A stretch of 64,000 bases of DNA from Bisgaard Taxon 45 (GCA_030783905.1 JAQAHH010000001.1:124001-188000), one strand, 5' to 3'. Positions 1 through 10,382 are shown, counted from the stretch's first letter. Numbers and translations: made by a program. The notes: generated from the letters alone by a model not told the origin.

Positions 1-699
1 TGGGCGAATTAATGTTTTCCCTTTGCTGAGCACCATTTTAGCGCCTAAGTTTGCCCCGATAAATTGTCCAGCCATCATCGCGAATCCGACACTCCACATA
101 ATCTGCCCCCCAATTAGAAAAAAGATCAAGGAAGCGATATTGGAGGTAAAGTTTAAGACTTTCGCATGGGCAGTAGCTTTAGTGAGGTTGAAGCCCAATA
201 ACATCACGAAGGCTAAACTCAGTAACGAGCCGGTACCCGGACCAAAAAAGCCATCGTAAAACCCAATACCGAGTCCAGCACTCAATGCAAAGCCCAGATA
301 AGAAATCCGTTTTTGACGATCCTCATTGCCTAAAGTCGGACTAACTAAAAAATACAAACCAATCGCCAAAATTAAAAAAGGTAAGACTTTCTTAATGATG
401 GCACTATCAACCAGCTGAATTAAAATCGTGCCTAATGACGCGCCAATAAAAGTCATCAATAAGATTAACCAAACTTCCGCTAAATTGACCGCTCTTTGAC
501 GCAAAAAATATAAGCTCGCAGAAAATGACCCACCACAAGCCTGTAATTTATTCGTTCCCAGTGCTAGCGCAGGTGGCATCCCCGTCATTAATAATGCAGG
601 AATGGTAATTAAGCCCCCACCGCCCGCAATCGCATCAATAAATCCCGCGACTAACGCCACGGCAAAGAGGAGGAGAAGCACATGCATTCCAATTTCCAT
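1..699 (-). CDS. yfcA: TSUP-family membrane transporter YfcA (C-terminus cut by window edge)
   Basis: This is the first 233 codons of a polytopic inner-membrane protein of the TauE/SafE (TSUP) family, whose members export or import sulfur-containing or other small organic anions; the substrate of YfcA is not established. The translation starts MEIGMHVLLLLFAVALVAG and contains the family's early glycine-rich segment (FIDAIAGGGGLITIP) followed by LALGTNKLQA, and later GFYDGFFGPGTGS, which is the repeated TSUP signature. An AAGGAAAAC ribosome site precedes the ATG at 699. It starts 9 bp after the mepA stop codon, so it is probably co-transcribed with aroC and mepA, as in other gammaproteobacteria. 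The 3' end lies beyond base 1. Confidence 0.88.
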   Translation of the reverse strand, partial: MEIGMHVLLLLFAVALVAGFIDAIAGGGGLITIPALLMTGMPPALALGTNKLQACGGSFSASLYFLRQRAVNLAEVWLILLMTFIGASLGTILIQLVDSAIIKKVLPFLILAIGLYFLVSPTLGNEDRQKRISYLGFALSAGLGIGFYDGFFGPGTGSLLSLAFVMLLGFNLTKATAHAKVLNFTSNIASLIFFLIGGQIMWSVGFAMMAGQFIGANLGAKMVLSKGKTLIRP

Positions 700-708
700 T
701 TGTTTTCC

Positions 709-1584
709 TTATTCCAACCATTCACTGCGATTGGGCGCATTTAAGATCTGTTGACATAACGGTGGCGCTTGTGGGATCGCTTTCGGCTCACTTGGTGTTT
801 TACCTGGTTTTGCTGGCTCAAACCACGAATACAGTTCTGTACCACACCCATCGCCGGCTGGGACCGGTGTTTGATTCTCACAGTAACTTGCCCCCTTTGG
901 ACAAGTTAAGCGAACATGAAAGTGCGAATCATGTCCAAACCAAGGACGTACTTTATGCAACCACGCTCGCTGATTGCCTGCCGTCTGACATAATTTCAGT
1001 TTAATCGCTGGATTGACAAAAATACGCGTGACTTTTGGATCTTCCGCTGCCAACTTAATTAATACAGCATGATTGTTGTTCCAAACGCGCTCATCTACCC
1101 GCTGTGCTTTACGATCAACTACCAGCAAGCCTTTGCCGTCAGAATTCAGGGCATCTTGATCAGACATCGTCCCCATACGAAGCCAAATATCGGCATCTAA
1201 GCCCATTTGGTGACTGGCATGCCCTGTTAAGAAACGCCCCCCTCCTGGCATAGCAATATCGCCAATCAACATCGTAGGCAAACCCGCGGCTTTGGCTTTT
1301 TTGCCTAAGCGTTGCAGATAGTCGATCATATCAGGGTGACCATAATATCGATTGCGATTTTTACGAATCACCTGATAGCCTTCACCTTTATAAGGTAAGG
1401 CTTGCGCCCCAATAATACAGCCATTGGAATAACTCCCAATAGGTTCAGGGCGCCCTGGAATTGGGCGCTTGATTTTCTGCCATTCTTGTGGCAACGCAAA
1501 CGCGAAGCTACCCAGTAAACTGAAAAGTGCGGTCAATATCACCACAATGTTCACACATTTTTTCATCATAGTTGTGGATGTCAT
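709..1584 (-). CDS. mepA: Penicillin-insensitive murein endopeptidase MepA
   Basis: This is a periplasmic zinc endopeptidase (peptidase M74) that cuts D-alanyl-meso-diaminopimelyl cross-links in peptidoglycan. A signal peptide covers about residues 7-30 (MKKCVNIVVILTALFSLL...AFA). The metal site is visible as GHASHQMGLDADIW (His125 and Asp132 in this numbering) and the downstream HxH in GHDSHFHVRL. Length, 291 codons, fits the family (E. coli about 274). The ATG at 1584 has a ribosome site almost touching it; the in-frame ATG pair at 1569/1566 gives a more normal signal peptide, so the start is uncertain by about six residues. It lies between aroC and yfcA in one leftward transcription unit. 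Confidence 0.93.
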   Translation of the reverse strand: MTSTTMMKKCVNIVVILTALFSLLGSFAFALPQEWQKIKRPIPGRPEPIGSYSNGCIIGAQALPYKGEGYQVIRKNRNRYYGHPDMIDYLQRLGKKAKAAGLPTMLIGDIAMPGGGRFLTGHASHQMGLDADIWLRMGTMSDQDALNSDGKGLLVVDRKAQRVDERVWNNNHAVLIKLAAEDPKVTRIFVNPAIKLKLCQTAGNQRAWLHKVRPWFGHDSHFHVRLTCPKGASYCENQTPVPAGDGCGTELYSWFEPAKPGKTPSEPKAIPQAPPLCQQILNAPNRSEWLE

Positions 1585-1635
1585 CCTTCAATTAAACCTC
1601 ATTTTGGCGCCATCCTTTGCACGTTATGTTAACAA

Positions 1636-2709
1636 TTATCTATTTTGTGCTTTATGTCGTAATAAATGATCGAGTAAGACAATCGCGACCATGGCTTCGG
1701 CAATCGGTACCGCACGAATTCCCACACAAGGATCATGGCGTCCTTTGGTCACCACTTCCACTGGCTGATTGGCAAGATTAACCGAACGCCCTGGAATCGT
1801 GATACTGGAAGTGGGTTTTAGGGCAATCGTAGCAACAATCGGTTGACCCGAGCTAATTCCTCCCAAGATTCCCCCCGCATGATTAGATAAAAAACCGTCT
1901 GGTGTCATTTCATCGCGATGCTCAGAACCACGCTGATTGACAACCGCAAACCCATCGCCAATTTCTACCGCTTTCACTGCATTAATGCCCATCAATGCGT
2001 GCGCGAGATCCGCATCTAAACGATCAAACACGGGTTCACCTAAGCCTACAGGCACATTCTCTGCCACCACCGTTAATTTTGCCCCAATCGAATCACCGTC
2101 TTTTTTCAGCTGACGAATGAGTTCATCAAATTTTTCTACCGCACTTGGATCAGGACAAAAGAACGGATTACTGTTGACGTATTGCCAATCAATCTGCGCA
2201 ATCGCTTGTGGTGCAACCGCCACATCGCCAACTTGAGCCAAAAAGCCCCTGACCTCAACTCCAAAATGTTCGCGTAAATATTTTTTCGCGATGGCGCCTG
2301 CGGCAACACGCATGGCGGTTTCTCGAGCAGAGGAACGCCCACCACCACGATAATCACGAATGCCGTATTTTTGTTGATAGGTAAAATCGGCATGGCCTGG
2401 ACGGAAACGATCTTTAATATCACCATAGTCTTGAGAACGTTGATCCGCGTTTTTGATAATCATGCCAATACTGGTTCCCGTCGTTTTTCCCTCAAACACA
2501 CCGGATAAAATCTGCACTTCATCATCTTCGCGACGCGGTGTGGTATAACGCGATGTCCCCGGTTTACGGCGATCTAAATCAGGTTGAATATCCGCTTCGG
2601 ATAACCTCATCCCTGGCGGTACACCATCGACAATACAGCCGAGCGCAATCCCATGCGATTCACCAAACGTCGTGACTTGAAACAATTGCCCAATCGTATT
2701 TCCTGCCAT
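1636..2709 (-). CDS. aroC: Chorismate synthase
   Basis: This enzyme converts 5-enolpyruvylshikimate-3-phosphate to chorismate, the last common step of aromatic amino acid, folate and quinone synthesis, using reduced FMN. The protein has 357 residues, the usual length. Family signatures are present: [14 protein letters not shown] near residue 16, [14 protein letters not shown]...[13 protein letters not shown] around residues 105-135, and the C-terminal [17 protein letters not shown]. The start ATG at 2709 follows AAGGATAAAAAA, and the gene begins 4 bp after the mscK stop, so it belongs to the menE-mscK-aroC-mepA-yfcA run. Chorismate feeds menaquinone synthesis, in which the upstream menE also acts. 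Confidence 0.97.
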   Translation of the reverse strand: MAGNTIGQLFQVTTFGESHGIALGCIVDGVPPGMRLSEADIQPDLDRRKPGTSRYTTPRREDDEVQILSGVFEGKTTGTSIGMIIKNADQRSQDYGDIKDRFRPGHADFTYQQKYGIRDYRGGGRSSARETAMRVAAGAIAKKYLREHFGVEVRGFLAQVGDVAVAPQAIAQIDWQYVNSNPFFCPDPSAVEKFDELIRQLKKDGDSIGAKLTVVAENVPVGLGEPVFDRLDADLAHALMGINAVKAVEIGDGFAVVNQRGSEHRDEMTPDGFLSNHAGGILGGISSGQPIVATIALKPTSSITIPGRSVNLANQPVEVVTKGRHDPCVGIRAVPIAEAMVAIVLLDHLLRHKAQNR

Positions 2710-2713
2710 TTTT

Positions 2714-5700
2714 TTATCCTTCTTGTTTCTGAATTGGAAAACATTGTTGATTTAACTTAATCTCTTCGTTTGTCACTTGATTTTTGATAAACACATCCAA
2801 CTGATTAAATGAAATATCAATATTATTTTCTTCAAATAAGCTGTTAATACGACGATTTAAGCAATCTACCGTCGGATTGCGATCCGCCAATTTACCGACA
2901 TATAAACGCAGTTCATGATCCAACGAACTTGCGCCAAAGTTTAAGAAGTACACCACTGGCTCTGGATCGTTCAATACACGATCACATTCTGTCGCGGCTT
3001 GCAGCAATAAGCGTTTGGTTAATTCCAAATCTGATCCATAGCCCACACCAACACGAATCACCACACGAGTAATCGAATCATTAAGCGCCCAGTTGACCAA
3101 ACGTTCTGTCACAAAGGCTTTATTAGGCACAATCACTTCTTTACGATCAAAGTCAATTAAGGTGGTCGAACGAATACGAATACGCGACACAGTACCCGAA
3201 TATTCACCAATCGTGATCACATCACCAATGCGCACTGGGCGCTCAAATAAGATGATTAAACCTGAGACAAAGTTAGCAAAGATTTCTTGTAAACCAAAAC
3301 CTAGACCAACAGATAAGGCCGCAAATAACCATTGTAATTTCGACCATGACATGCCTAAAGTTGAAAAGGCGACGCCCGCACCAATCGCAATAATAAAATA
3401 GGTCGCTAATGTGGTAATGGTATAAGGCGTACCTTGGGAAAAACTCACTCTTGAAAACACTAATACTTCAAGTAAACCGCCAATATTACGCACTAAAGCA
3501 TACATTGCAATTAAAATCACGGCCGCCAGTAACAGATTCAATAAGGTAATGGATTCCATCACCGTTCCAGCAGCGGTAGTCACACTTTGTTGCCATAACG
3601 TCACACCTTGTAAGTAGTACGCCACCGTGACCAAATCAGACCAAACCCAATACAGCATGCCTAATAAAATGACAGTTAAAAACAGATCCGTAACACGTAA
3701 TACTTGATCTTTGACTTGCGCAATCCCCAAGCTCTCATTTTGCTGTAACTCCAGTCCAATACTCAATTCTTCTTCCGTATTGACTTTTGGCTGAGCCTTT
3801 TGCTCGATTTTTTCTTTCAAACGATTGTAAGATAAACGACGCGAGGACACGGTTAAACCGCGGTGAATCACGTTTTTGAGTACTAACCAAGCGACAACTA
3901 CAAAATAAGAGGACATTAAATGTTCCATCAAATTCAGTGCCGTATAATAGTAGCCCATCACAACAAGGATAATTAGGATAATCGGTGCCGCAACAAGGAA
4001 AAAACGCCCCATTTTTAACACCATGTGAATCGATTTGGTTCTGTCTTCAGAGGAATTTTCGTAGGACTTCACCGCATGTTGAATACGTGGGCCAATAATT
4101 AACAAGGAAATAAACAAGACAGAAATAGTCATCACCTGACCAATCACATCATTGGTAATCCCTGTTTCTAAATGAGTAAAAATCGAGGCATTAATCCATA
4201 GTGCCGAGATCCAAACAGACCGACTAAATACACGATAAAAGCGATCGACACTTTCCTTTGGCATACTGAAATGACGATACGCAATACCATTCGGCCGTAA
4301 CAGCGATAGCATAAAGGCAAAGAAGCACCAATAAAGGCTCATGCTGATGACCCAATTAGCTAAATTCAATGGTTCCGCAAAACACAAATACACCATCAAC
4401 ACAAGCACGGCGCTAAAAATGAATGTGCTCGGTAAACATAATACCAACGTCCATAAAATGGCTTCTGGTGTATGCCATTGACTATCCGAATTGAGGGTAT
4501 TAATTTTTTGATTAATATTCGTTAAACGTCGTTTAATTTTTGCTTTCTGTAGTTGAATCAAAAACGTGAATACCAGTAATAACGCAATAATTAATGCTGC
4601 TGGCACGACATTTTCACGCCAATTGGAAAAATCAATTTGCTTAATAATCTCCGTCACTTGCACTTGAACTGCAGGTAAAAATTGTTTGACCCAATCTAAA
4701 TCCATTGGCGCATTACTTTTTACCCAAAAACTTTGTTGCTGTAGTTTACTTTGCAGTTGATCACTAATTAACGCCACTTGCTTTTGGTTCAGCTCAATAT
4801 TAATCACTAGATTAAGTTGGTTATTGAGTAAACTAATAATGTCAGATAACAATTTACGACGCTCTTGTAAAATGGACTCTAAGCTCGCTTTTTCTTGCGC
4901 AGTAAAACGCACCTGTTGTTTTTTCTCAAGTGTGGCAATATAAGCTTGCGGATCATAAAGATTATCTCGCATCTCAGTCAGATCAAAAATACGCACACGT
5001 AGATCGGTAATACGTTTGGATAGCCCCGCGATCATTTCATCTTGTGGCAACAAATCTTTTTGTTTATTAATAATCCGTGACAACACTAATGAACCTTGCA
5101 GCGCACTAATTTGATCTTCAATATTGCGTTGTGTCTGTTGCAAGTTATTTAACACATTTTTAATGCGTAAATTATCTTGCGATAAGGTATTCATTTCCGT
5201 AGTTTGTTGTACAAGTGTTTGGCTTAAACGCACATTCTGCTCTAATTGATTCGCCACTTCAGGGTGAGTCGCACCTTTATTTTCTAATTGCGACTTAGTG
5301 AGTTGCTCAACTTGCTGTTGCGATTCTTTGAGATATTGTTGGTTAATCGCGTCCTGTAGATTTTTGGTTTGCTCTTGTAACTGCGCGACTTCTAAATTTT
5401 TGTCTTCTAGCTGTAAAGTGTATAAGGTGGTTAATACATTATTACCTTGCAATAACAATTTATTAAAACTGTTTTGCGATTCTAATAAGGCTAATTCCGT
5501 TTCTAGCTTCACTTTTCCACTTGGTAAGGTGTCCGCATTCGCCAATAACTTATTAATTTCTTGTACACGTGTTAAATTTGCATTTAATGTGACTTGAGCA
5601 CGTTCTGGTGCCGTGCGAAGCGTGACTAATTCGGTATTCAACCCTGTTGCATCGACTTGAACTTGTTGTAATGCTTGTTGCGTACTCAATAATTTGGCTT

Positions 5701-6055
5701 GTAAATCAGCCAAAGACAATTTTTCAAATTGTGTTGCTGAAGGCACTGGTGTACTTTTCAGTGTTTCCAAACGTTTTTGTGCTTTTACGGTTTGTTCCGC
5801 TGCGCCATCAATACGTGCCTCTAAGTCTTTAATCTCCGCCTTTTGTTTGTCAATTTTTGCCAATAAGCTCAAGGTGTCTTCTAAATTTTGTACCACGAGC
5901 TTACTGTTGACATCATTTTGATCGGCACCTTTAGCAATCTTGATTTGGGACTGAATATCATGTTGTGTCGGAAGTTGAGCGAATGTATATGCATTGAACA
6001 TAAAGCATAAGCTCAGGGCCAAAAAGGCCTTTTTAACTAAATATGTTTTTTTCAT
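2714..6055 (-). CDS. mscK: Mechanosensitive channel MscK (KefA)
   Basis: This is a large potassium-dependent mechanosensitive channel of the inner membrane; it opens under membrane tension during hypo-osmotic shock. The 1113 residues (E. coli KefA is about 1120) comprise a signal peptide (1-26, ending TFAQ), a long periplasmic coiled-coil region rich in Gln, Leu and Lys (about 30-430), several transmembrane segments (about 485-880) and a C-terminal MscS domain containing [19 protein letters not shown] and [17 protein letters not shown]. Its ATG overlaps the menE stop codon as ATGA, indicating translational coupling, and its stop lies 4 bp before aroC. Confidence 0.94.
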   Translation of the reverse strand: MKKTYLVKKAFLALSLCFMFNAYTFAQLPTQHDIQSQIKIAKGADQNDVNSKLVVQNLEDTLSLLAKIDKQKAEIKDLEARIDGAAEQTVKAQKRLETLKSTPVPSATQFEKLSLADLQAKLLSTQQALQQVQVDATGLNTELVTLRTAPERAQVTLNANLTRVQEINKLLANADTLPSGKVKLETELALLESQNSFNKLLLQGNNVLTTLYTLQLEDKNLEVAQLQEQTKNLQDAINQQYLKESQQQVEQLTKSQLENKGATHPEVANQLEQNVRLSQTLVQQTTEMNTLSQDNLRIKNVLNNLQQTQRNIEDQISALQGSLVLSRIINKQKDLLPQDEMIAGLSKRITDLRVRIFDLTEMRDNLYDPQAYIATLEKKQQVRFTAQEKASLESILQERRKLLSDIISLLNNQLNLVINIELNQKQVALISDQLQSKLQQQSFWVKSNAPMDLDWVKQFLPAVQVQVTEIIKQIDFSNWRENVVPAALIIALLLVFTFLIQLQKAKIKRRLTNINQKINTLNSDSQWHTPEAILWTLVLCLPSTFIFSAVLVLMVYLCFAEPLNLANWVISMSLYWCFFAFMLSLLRPNGIAYRHFSMPKESVDRFYRVFSRSVWISALWINASIFTHLETGITNDVIGQVMTISVLFISLLIIGPRIQHAVKSYENSSEDRTKSIHMVLKMGRFFLVAAPIILIILVVMGYYYTALNLMEHLMSSYFVVVAWLVLKNVIHRGLTVSSRRLSYNRLKEKIEQKAQPKVNTEEELSIGLELQQNESLGIAQVKDQVLRVTDLFLTVILLGMLYWVWSDLVTVAYYLQGVTLWQQSVTTAAGTVMESITLLNLLLAAVILIAMYALVRNIGGLLEVLVFSRVSFSQGTPYTITTLATYFIIAIGAGVAFSTLGMSWSKLQWLFAALSVGLGFGLQEIFANFVSGLIILFERPVRIGDVITIGEYSGTVSRIRIRSTTLIDFDRKEVIVPNKAFVTERLVNWALNDSITRVVIRVGVGYGSDLELTKRLLLQAATECDRVLNDPEPVVYFLNFGASSLDHELRLYVGKLADRNPTVDCLNRRINSLFEENNIDISFNQLDVFIKNQVTNEEIKLNQQCFPIQKQEG

Positions 6056-7470
6056 TCGTGAGTTCCTAGTAAATCCTGTAATACTAATTTTAATGTTGTT
6101 CGAGAAATTTTAATGGCACCTTGTTGTAATCGTTGTGTGTGCAAAGGAAAATAATCCACAGGATGTTTAAATTTTTCCAATTTATCCGCAAGCCAAATCG
6201 TCAATGCCTCAACCAGTGCATCTGAAAAGGGCTGAGAAAATTCGATGAAAGCGACGGGGCGTTGCCCAAACTCAGGATCGGCTTTCGGCAATACAAACAC
6301 TTGTTTGACAAATTGCCATTGCTGAATCACCTGTTCGATTTCCTCAGGTTGTATATTTTCACCACCGGAAATGAACATATTATCAATTCGTCCTAAAATT
6401 ACCAACTCATTATCACGCCAAATGCCTTTATCTTTTGTGGCAAACCACCCTTGTGTATTCGTGAGGGGCACAATCCCCCCATTTTGCCAATACCCAAGCG
6501 CTAATCCCGCACCTTTCAGCCAAATTTCCCCCTCAACGAGCCGATATTCACGTCCTAGCAGGGGCTGACCTACGCCTATTTTTTCATCACTTCGTTTCGC
6601 AAATACAGTAGACGCCATCTCCGTCATCCCATATCCAGAATAACTTTGCACACCCCATTTTGTGAGCTGTGAGGTCAAGGTCGTGGGAATCTGCGCCCCA
6701 CCAAGCAAAATATGCCGCGTTTTTAAGGTCTCTTTTGAAATGCGGTGCGCTTGCCAATAAGCCAATAAACGCTGTAACTGAGTCGGCACCAATGAAACAT
6801 GCGTCGCCTGCCCAACAGAGGCATAAAAATCGGTTTGTGGGAAATGCAGTATTGCCCCCGCAAGTAACCAACGCCAAACAATACCTTGCCCTGACACATG
6901 GTATAGCGGTAAGGAAAATAACCAAGATCCGTTTGCATTAAATTGCATCAGTGCACAAACGCCTTTTGCATTAGCCAAATGGGCTTGTACATGATGGACA
7001 ACCGCCTTAGGCACACCACTGGATCCCGAGGTTAAGGTCATCGTAGCGGGAACGAGAAATTTTTTAGAATCTGACCGCACTTCTGCTTCACGTTGTTCCA
7101 CGGTCACATCCGCATCCAATAAAATCCGCTGGCACCCCGTCAAGGATAAGGAATCTGAGGCATAATAAAATTGACTGTTTGCTGCAATACAATATTGCTG
7201 CCTTTTCTCGACGGGGAAAGCGGGATTGAGCGGCAGTACCCGAGCGCCAAGGTGAATAGTCGCTAAATAAAGAAATAAGATGGTAATGTCATTCTTACCA
7301 CATAGTGCCACACCAGAATGCGAGGTTACACCATGCGATTGGAGAAGCTTAGCATAGTGACTGATTTGTTCAGAAACTTGTTGCCATGTAAAAACCTCGC
7401 CTTGCGGATCACGCAAGGCGATTTGGTTTCGTTTGTTCGGATCACGTGCGAATTGTTGCCAAGGAAACAT
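6052..7470 (-). CDS. menE: o-Succinylbenzoate-CoA ligase (menaquinone synthesis)
   Basis: This is an acyl-adenylate-forming ligase that activates o-succinylbenzoate with CoA in the menaquinone pathway. The 472-residue protein carries the AMP-binding P-loop MTLTSGSSGVPKAVVHH (about residue 145), the GYGMTEMAS adenylation motif, and the A8-type ILGRIDNMFISGGENIQPEE hinge followed by the C-terminal lid domain ending KISRTTLKL. The assignment to MenE rather than another ligase rests on overall resemblance and on its neighbour seqA, an arrangement I recall from Haemophilus. It starts 2 bp after the seqA stop and its stop overlaps the mscK start. The remaining men genes are not in the window. Confidence 0.9.
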   Translation of the reverse strand: MFPWQQFARDPNKRNQIALRDPQGEVFTWQQVSEQISHYAKLLQSHGVTSHSGVALCGKNDITILFLYLATIHLGARVLPLNPAFPVEKRQQYCIAANSQFYYASDSLSLTGCQRILLDADVTVEQREAEVRSDSKKFLVPATMTLTSGSSGVPKAVVHHVQAHLANAKGVCALMQFNANGSWLFSLPLYHVSGQGIVWRWLLAGAILHFPQTDFYASVGQATHVSLVPTQLQRLLAYWQAHRISKETLKTRHILLGGAQIPTTLTSQLTKWGVQSYSGYGMTEMASTVFAKRSDEKIGVGQPLLGREYRLVEGEIWLKGAGLALGYWQNGGIVPLTNTQGWFATKDKGIWRDNELVILGRIDNMFISGGENIQPEEIEQVIQQWQFVKQVFVLPKADPEFGQRPVAFIEFSQPFSDALVEALTIWLADKLEKFKHPVDYFPLHTQRLQQGAIKISRTTLKLVLQDLLGTHE

Positions 7471-7472
7471 AA

Positions 7473-8093
7473 CTAATTGGCAACAAAATACGAGCGCACT
7501 TCTTCAATTAAATCCGCGGGTAAATGCATCGATTGCATTGCCCCTTCTAACATCAACATTTTGCGACCACTATTAGTATTGGTGATCACCCAATAGGGGG
7601 TATCTGGAATTTGCTTTGGTTTGGTGTGGTTACCCGCCATCAATAAAGTCCCTTCATCACGCGCAAAATAAACACGGGTACGGCCTTGCAATGATTCTGT
7701 CGCTTGTGCAAAACTTTCTGGATTAGTGCGATACAATACGCGCAAAATATTCAAAAAACGGACGACGGCTTTCGTTTCCTGTTGAAAAGTTTCGGAATGA
7801 AGTAAGTCACGCACTTTAACCGTTACGTGCTGAATGGCTTCATCCGATTGTTTTTTCGGTAATACTGTCGGTGCCTCAAAAACGGTTTGCGTTGAGGTTG
7901 AAACCGTCGCTTGTGTAGGCGCCGCCACAACCTCTACCTCTTTAACTGGAACAGAATGTGCCTCTGTTTTTTCAACGGCTTTATTAGAAAAATTAAGCAA
8001 ACGGCGCAAAATATCCGATGCGCTTTCACCAATAGACTGCGTTTGACTCGCAATATATTGATAAAGCTCTTCATCAACTTCAATTATTTTCAT
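7473..8093 (-). CDS. seqA: Negative modulator of replication initiation SeqA
   Basis: SeqA binds hemimethylated GATC sites, sequesters newly replicated origins and organises DNA behind the fork. The translation from the ATG at 8093 begins MKIIEVDEELYQYIASQTQ and continues IGESASDILRRLLNF, closely matching the N-terminal oligomerisation domain of the E. coli protein. A variable Ala/Val/Thr-rich linker (about residues 40-85) precedes the C-terminal DNA-binding domain (VRDLLHSETFQQ...VITNTNSGRK...). I prefer this start to an upstream in-frame ATG at 8135 because it matches the family N-terminus and has GGAGG about six bases upstream. It heads the menE-mscK-aroC run and is divergent from ybfF. 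Confidence 0.94.
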   Translation of the reverse strand: MKIIEVDEELYQYIASQTQSIGESASDILRRLLNFSNKAVEKTEAHSVPVKEVEVVAAPTQATVSTSTQTVFEAPTVLPKKQSDEAIQHVTVKVRDLLHSETFQQETKAVVRFLNILRVLYRTNPESFAQATESLQGRTRVYFARDEGTLLMAGNHTKPKQIPDTPYWVITNTNSGRKMLMLEGAMQSMHLPADLIEEVRSYFVAN

Positions 8094-8172
8094 TTTTTCC
8101 TCCACTTGCTTGATCTCTTTCAGATTTTGCAACATTATAACGACTTATTTACAAATACTCTATATACAAATT

Positions 8173-8961
8173 ATGCCTGAGAAAAATTTACTGCACTTTC
8201 AATTTCATCAGTTAAAACAAGATATTAATGCGCCTACTTTAGTCTTTATTCATGGTTTATTTGGTGATATGAATAATTTAGGCATTATCGCAAGAGCTTT
8301 TAGTGAGAAATATTCTATTTTACGTGTCGATTTACGCAATCACGGACAAAGTTTCCACCACGAAGACATGAACTATGCCTTAATGGCAGAGGATCTCGCC
8401 AATGTCATCCACGCACTAAAACTCGAAAAGGTCGTTTTAATCGGGCATTCTATGGGTGGAAAAACCGCTATGAAAATGACCGCACTTTACCCCCAGTTGG
8501 TCGAAAAACTGATTGTGATTGACATCGCTCCGATCAGCTATGATCACCATGGTCATGATGAGGTTTTTGCGGGTCTCTTTGCCACCAAACACGCTCAACC
8601 CAAAACACGGCAAGAAGCCAAACCCTTTTTAGCTCAACATATTTCTGAAGACGCGATCCAACAATTTATGTTGAAGTCTTTTGATCCTCATGCCAAAGAC
8701 TATTTTCGTTTTAATCTCAGCGCACTACATAACAATTATGCCCATATTATGGATTGGCAACCTTGCTACAGTAACGTGCCTACTCTCTTTATTCGTGGTG
8801 GACAATCAAACTACATTAAAACGGAAGATACACCACATATTCTCGCCCAATTTCCACAGGCGACAGCCTTTACCATTAATGGTTGTGGACACTGGGTTCA
8901 CGCTGAAAAACCTGAGTTTGTCATACGCGCAATTGAAAGATTTTTAATATCAAATAAATAG
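8173..8961 (+). CDS. ybfF: Alpha/beta-hydrolase esterase YbfF
   Basis: This is a 262-residue alpha/beta-hydrolase of the YbfF family; the E. coli protein has esterase activity on short-chain and acyl-CoA-like substrates, but its physiological substrate is unsettled. The fold markers are FIHGLFGDMNNL (oxyanion region), the nucleophile elbow GHSMGGKTA (serine about residue 94), and the C-terminal GCGHWVHAEKPE carrying the catalytic histidine. The ATG at 8173 (MPEKNLLHF) is preferred over an in-frame ATG at 8110, which would add 21 residues unlike the family and overlap the seqA 5' end. It is divergent from seqA and 115 bp ahead of ybfE. Confidence 0.9.
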   Translation: MPEKNLLHFQFHQLKQDINAPTLVFIHGLFGDMNNLGIIARAFSEKYSILRVDLRNHGQSFHHEDMNYALMAEDLANVIHALKLEKVVLIGHSMGGKTAMKMTALYPQLVEKLIVIDIAPISYDHHGHDEVFAGLFATKHAQPKTRQEAKPFLAQHISEDAIQQFMLKSFDPHAKDYFRFNLSALHNNYAHIMDWQPCYSNVPTLFIRGGQSNYIKTEDTPHILAQFPQATAFTINGCGHWVHAEKPEFVIRAIERFLISNK

Positions 8962-9006
8962 CCAAAGCGTACAGAAATTCGTGTTTTAATCCCATATAAA
9001 TTGTGT

Positions 9007-9056
9007 TATAGTTCAGCATTAATTTAGTTGTGGCTTATCATTCTCACTTAGCCACA
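9007..9056 (+). promoter_or_regulatory. Probable extended -10 promoter and leader hairpin of ybfE-fldA-fur
   Basis: TATAGT at 9007-9012 is preceded by TG at 9004-9005, giving an extended -10. Downstream, TGTGGCT (9029-9035) and AGCCACA (9050-9056) form a perfect 7-bp inverted repeat in the presumed leader, ending 20 bp before the ybfE start. The hairpin could be an operator or an RNA structure. No clear -35, Fur box or CTG-N10-CAG LexA site is visible here. Confidence 0.4.
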
Positions 9057-9076
9057 GATTTTCAGTGATTTGATAG

Positions 9077-9361
9077 ATGGCAAAACAAGACGCAGATTGT
9101 ATTACATTGGATCTGTTTGCTAATACTCGCAAAGTTGGACGCCCAAAAACAAATCCACTGAGTCGTGAACAACAAATTCGTATCAATAAACGTAATCAGT
9201 TAAGACGGGATAAATCCATTGGGTTAAAACGTGTCGAGTTGAAATTGCATACGGATTTGGTGGAACAACTAGAAGATTTAGCGGCAAATTTGCATGTTAG
9301 TCGATCAGAATTAATTGTAACAATTTTACAAGATTATTTTAATATTCAAGAAGATAGGTAG
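9077..9361 (+). CDS. ybfE: YbfE-family small DNA-binding-like protein
   Basis: This is a 94-residue basic protein of the YbfE family, which sits immediately upstream of fldA and fur in many gammaproteobacteria and is LexA-regulated in E. coli. The N-terminal part carries a KVGRPKTNPLSREQQIRINK stretch, an AT-hook-like GRPK. The C-terminal 45 residues (KRVELKLHTDLVEQLEDLAA then NLHVSRSELIVTILQDYF) look like a ribbon-helix-helix domain. Its function is not established. It ends 5 bp before fldA, so the three genes are probably one operon. Unlike E. coli, I see no LexA box upstream. Confidence 0.85.
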   Translation: MAKQDADCITLDLFANTRKVGRPKTNPLSREQQIRINKRNQLRRDKSIGLKRVELKLHTDLVEQLEDLAANLHVSRSELIVTILQDYFNIQEDR

Positions 9362-9366
9362 CAGAA

Positions 9367-9891
9367 ATGGCTGTTGTTGGTTTATTTTATGGCAGTGATA
9401 CAGGCAATACCGAAAATATTGCCAAAATGATTCAAAAACAACTGGGTAGTGACTTAGTTGATGTACGCGATATTGCAAAAAGTACAAAAGAAGATATTGA
9501 AGCGTATGATTTTCTGATGATTGGGATTCCCACTTGGTATTATGGTGAAGCTCAATGTGATTGGGATGACTTTTTCCCAACCTTAGAACAAATTGATTTT
9601 ACGGATAAATTAGTGGCTATTTTTGGCTGTGGGGATCAAGAAGATTACGCAGAATATTTCTGTGATGCGATGGGAACAGTGCGCGACATCATTGAACCTA
9701 AAGGCGCTATCATTGTCGGTCATTGGCCAACAGAAGGTTATCACTTTGAAGTTTCGCAAGCATTAGTCGATGAAAATACTTTCGTAGGATTATGTATTGA
9801 TGAAGATCGTCAACCTGAACTCACCGCGGAACGTGTTGAAAAATGGGTTAAGCAAGTGTTTGACGAAATGTGTCTGGCGGAACTAGCTTAA
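9367..9891 (+). CDS. fldA: Flavodoxin FldA
   Basis: This long-chain flavodoxin (174 residues) is an FMN electron carrier that can replace ferredoxin under iron limitation and reduces partners such as activating enzymes of radical enzymes. The FMN phosphate loop is visible as FYGSDTGNTENIAK at residues 8-21. The aromatic isoalloxazine contacts fall in IPTWYYGEAQCDW (about 56-68) and GCGDQEDYAEYFCDA (about 98-112). The ORF starts 5 bp after ybfE and is followed after 27 bp by fur, consistent with a ybfE-fldA-fur operon linking flavodoxin to the iron regulator. Confidence 0.96.
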   Translation: MAVVGLFYGSDTGNTENIAKMIQKQLGSDLVDVRDIAKSTKEDIEAYDFLMIGIPTWYYGEAQCDWDDFFPTLEQIDFTDKLVAIFGCGDQEDYAEYFCDAMGTVRDIIEPKGAIIVGHWPTEGYHFEVSQALVDENTFVGLCIDEDRQPELTAERVEKWVKQVFDEMCLAELA

Positions 9892-9918
9892 TCGCAAAAT
9901 AATTAAGGGGCTACTATT

Positions 9919-10359
9919 ATGTCTGAAGAAAATATTAAACTGTTGAAAAAAGCGGGGTTGAAAATCACCGAACCTCGTTTAACTATTTTGGCGTTAATGC
10001 AAGAACATCAAGAAGAACATTTCTCCGCAGAAGATGTTTATAAAATGCTCCTTGAAAGAGGTGAAGAGATTGGCTTGGCGACCGTTTACCGTGTCTTAAA
10101 CCAATTTGATGAAGCAAAAATTTTAATTCGTCATAATTTTGAAGGCAATAAATCCGTCTTTGAACTTGCCCCAACCGAACATCATGATCATATCATTTGT
10201 GTTGATTGCGGCAAAGTGTTTGAATTTAATGATGATATTATTGAAAAACGTCAACGTGAAATTACTAAACAACATGGCATTGAATTAGCCACACACAGTT
10301 TGTATCTTTATGGCAAATGTAGTAATGTCAAAAAATGCGATGAAAATAACAAAAAATAG
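9919..10359 (+). CDS. fur: Ferric uptake regulator Fur
   Basis: This iron-sensing repressor (146 residues) binds 19-bp Fur boxes when loaded with ferrous iron. The winged-helix domain spans residues 1-80 (LKITEPRLTILALMQ..., recognition region GLATVYRVLNQFDEA). The metal and dimerisation domain includes the histidine-rich HHDHIICVDCGKVFEF and the C-terminal CSNVKKC pair that usually forms the structural zinc site. The start follows AAGGGG. Likely targets inside this window are the DUF4198 gene at 27882 and the two haemoglobin receptors at 32353 and 35632. Confidence 0.97.
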   Translation: MSEENIKLLKKAGLKITEPRLTILALMQEHQEEHFSAEDVYKMLLERGEEIGLATVYRVLNQFDEAKILIRHNFEGNKSVFELAPTEHHDHIICVDCGKVFEFNDDIIEKRQREITKQHGIELATHSLYLYGKCSNVKKCDENNKK

Positions 10360-10382
10360 AAATCAGACAAATTAACGCAAAT

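Noticed and set aside
5298-5921. Open frames opposite the coiled-coil part of mscK
   Set aside because: They are cysteine- and serine-rich complements of Gln/Leu codons, typical of shadows, and lack ribosome sites.
8962-9076. LexA box before ybfE, expected from E. coli
   Set aside because: No CTG-N10-CAG sequence occurs in the interval.
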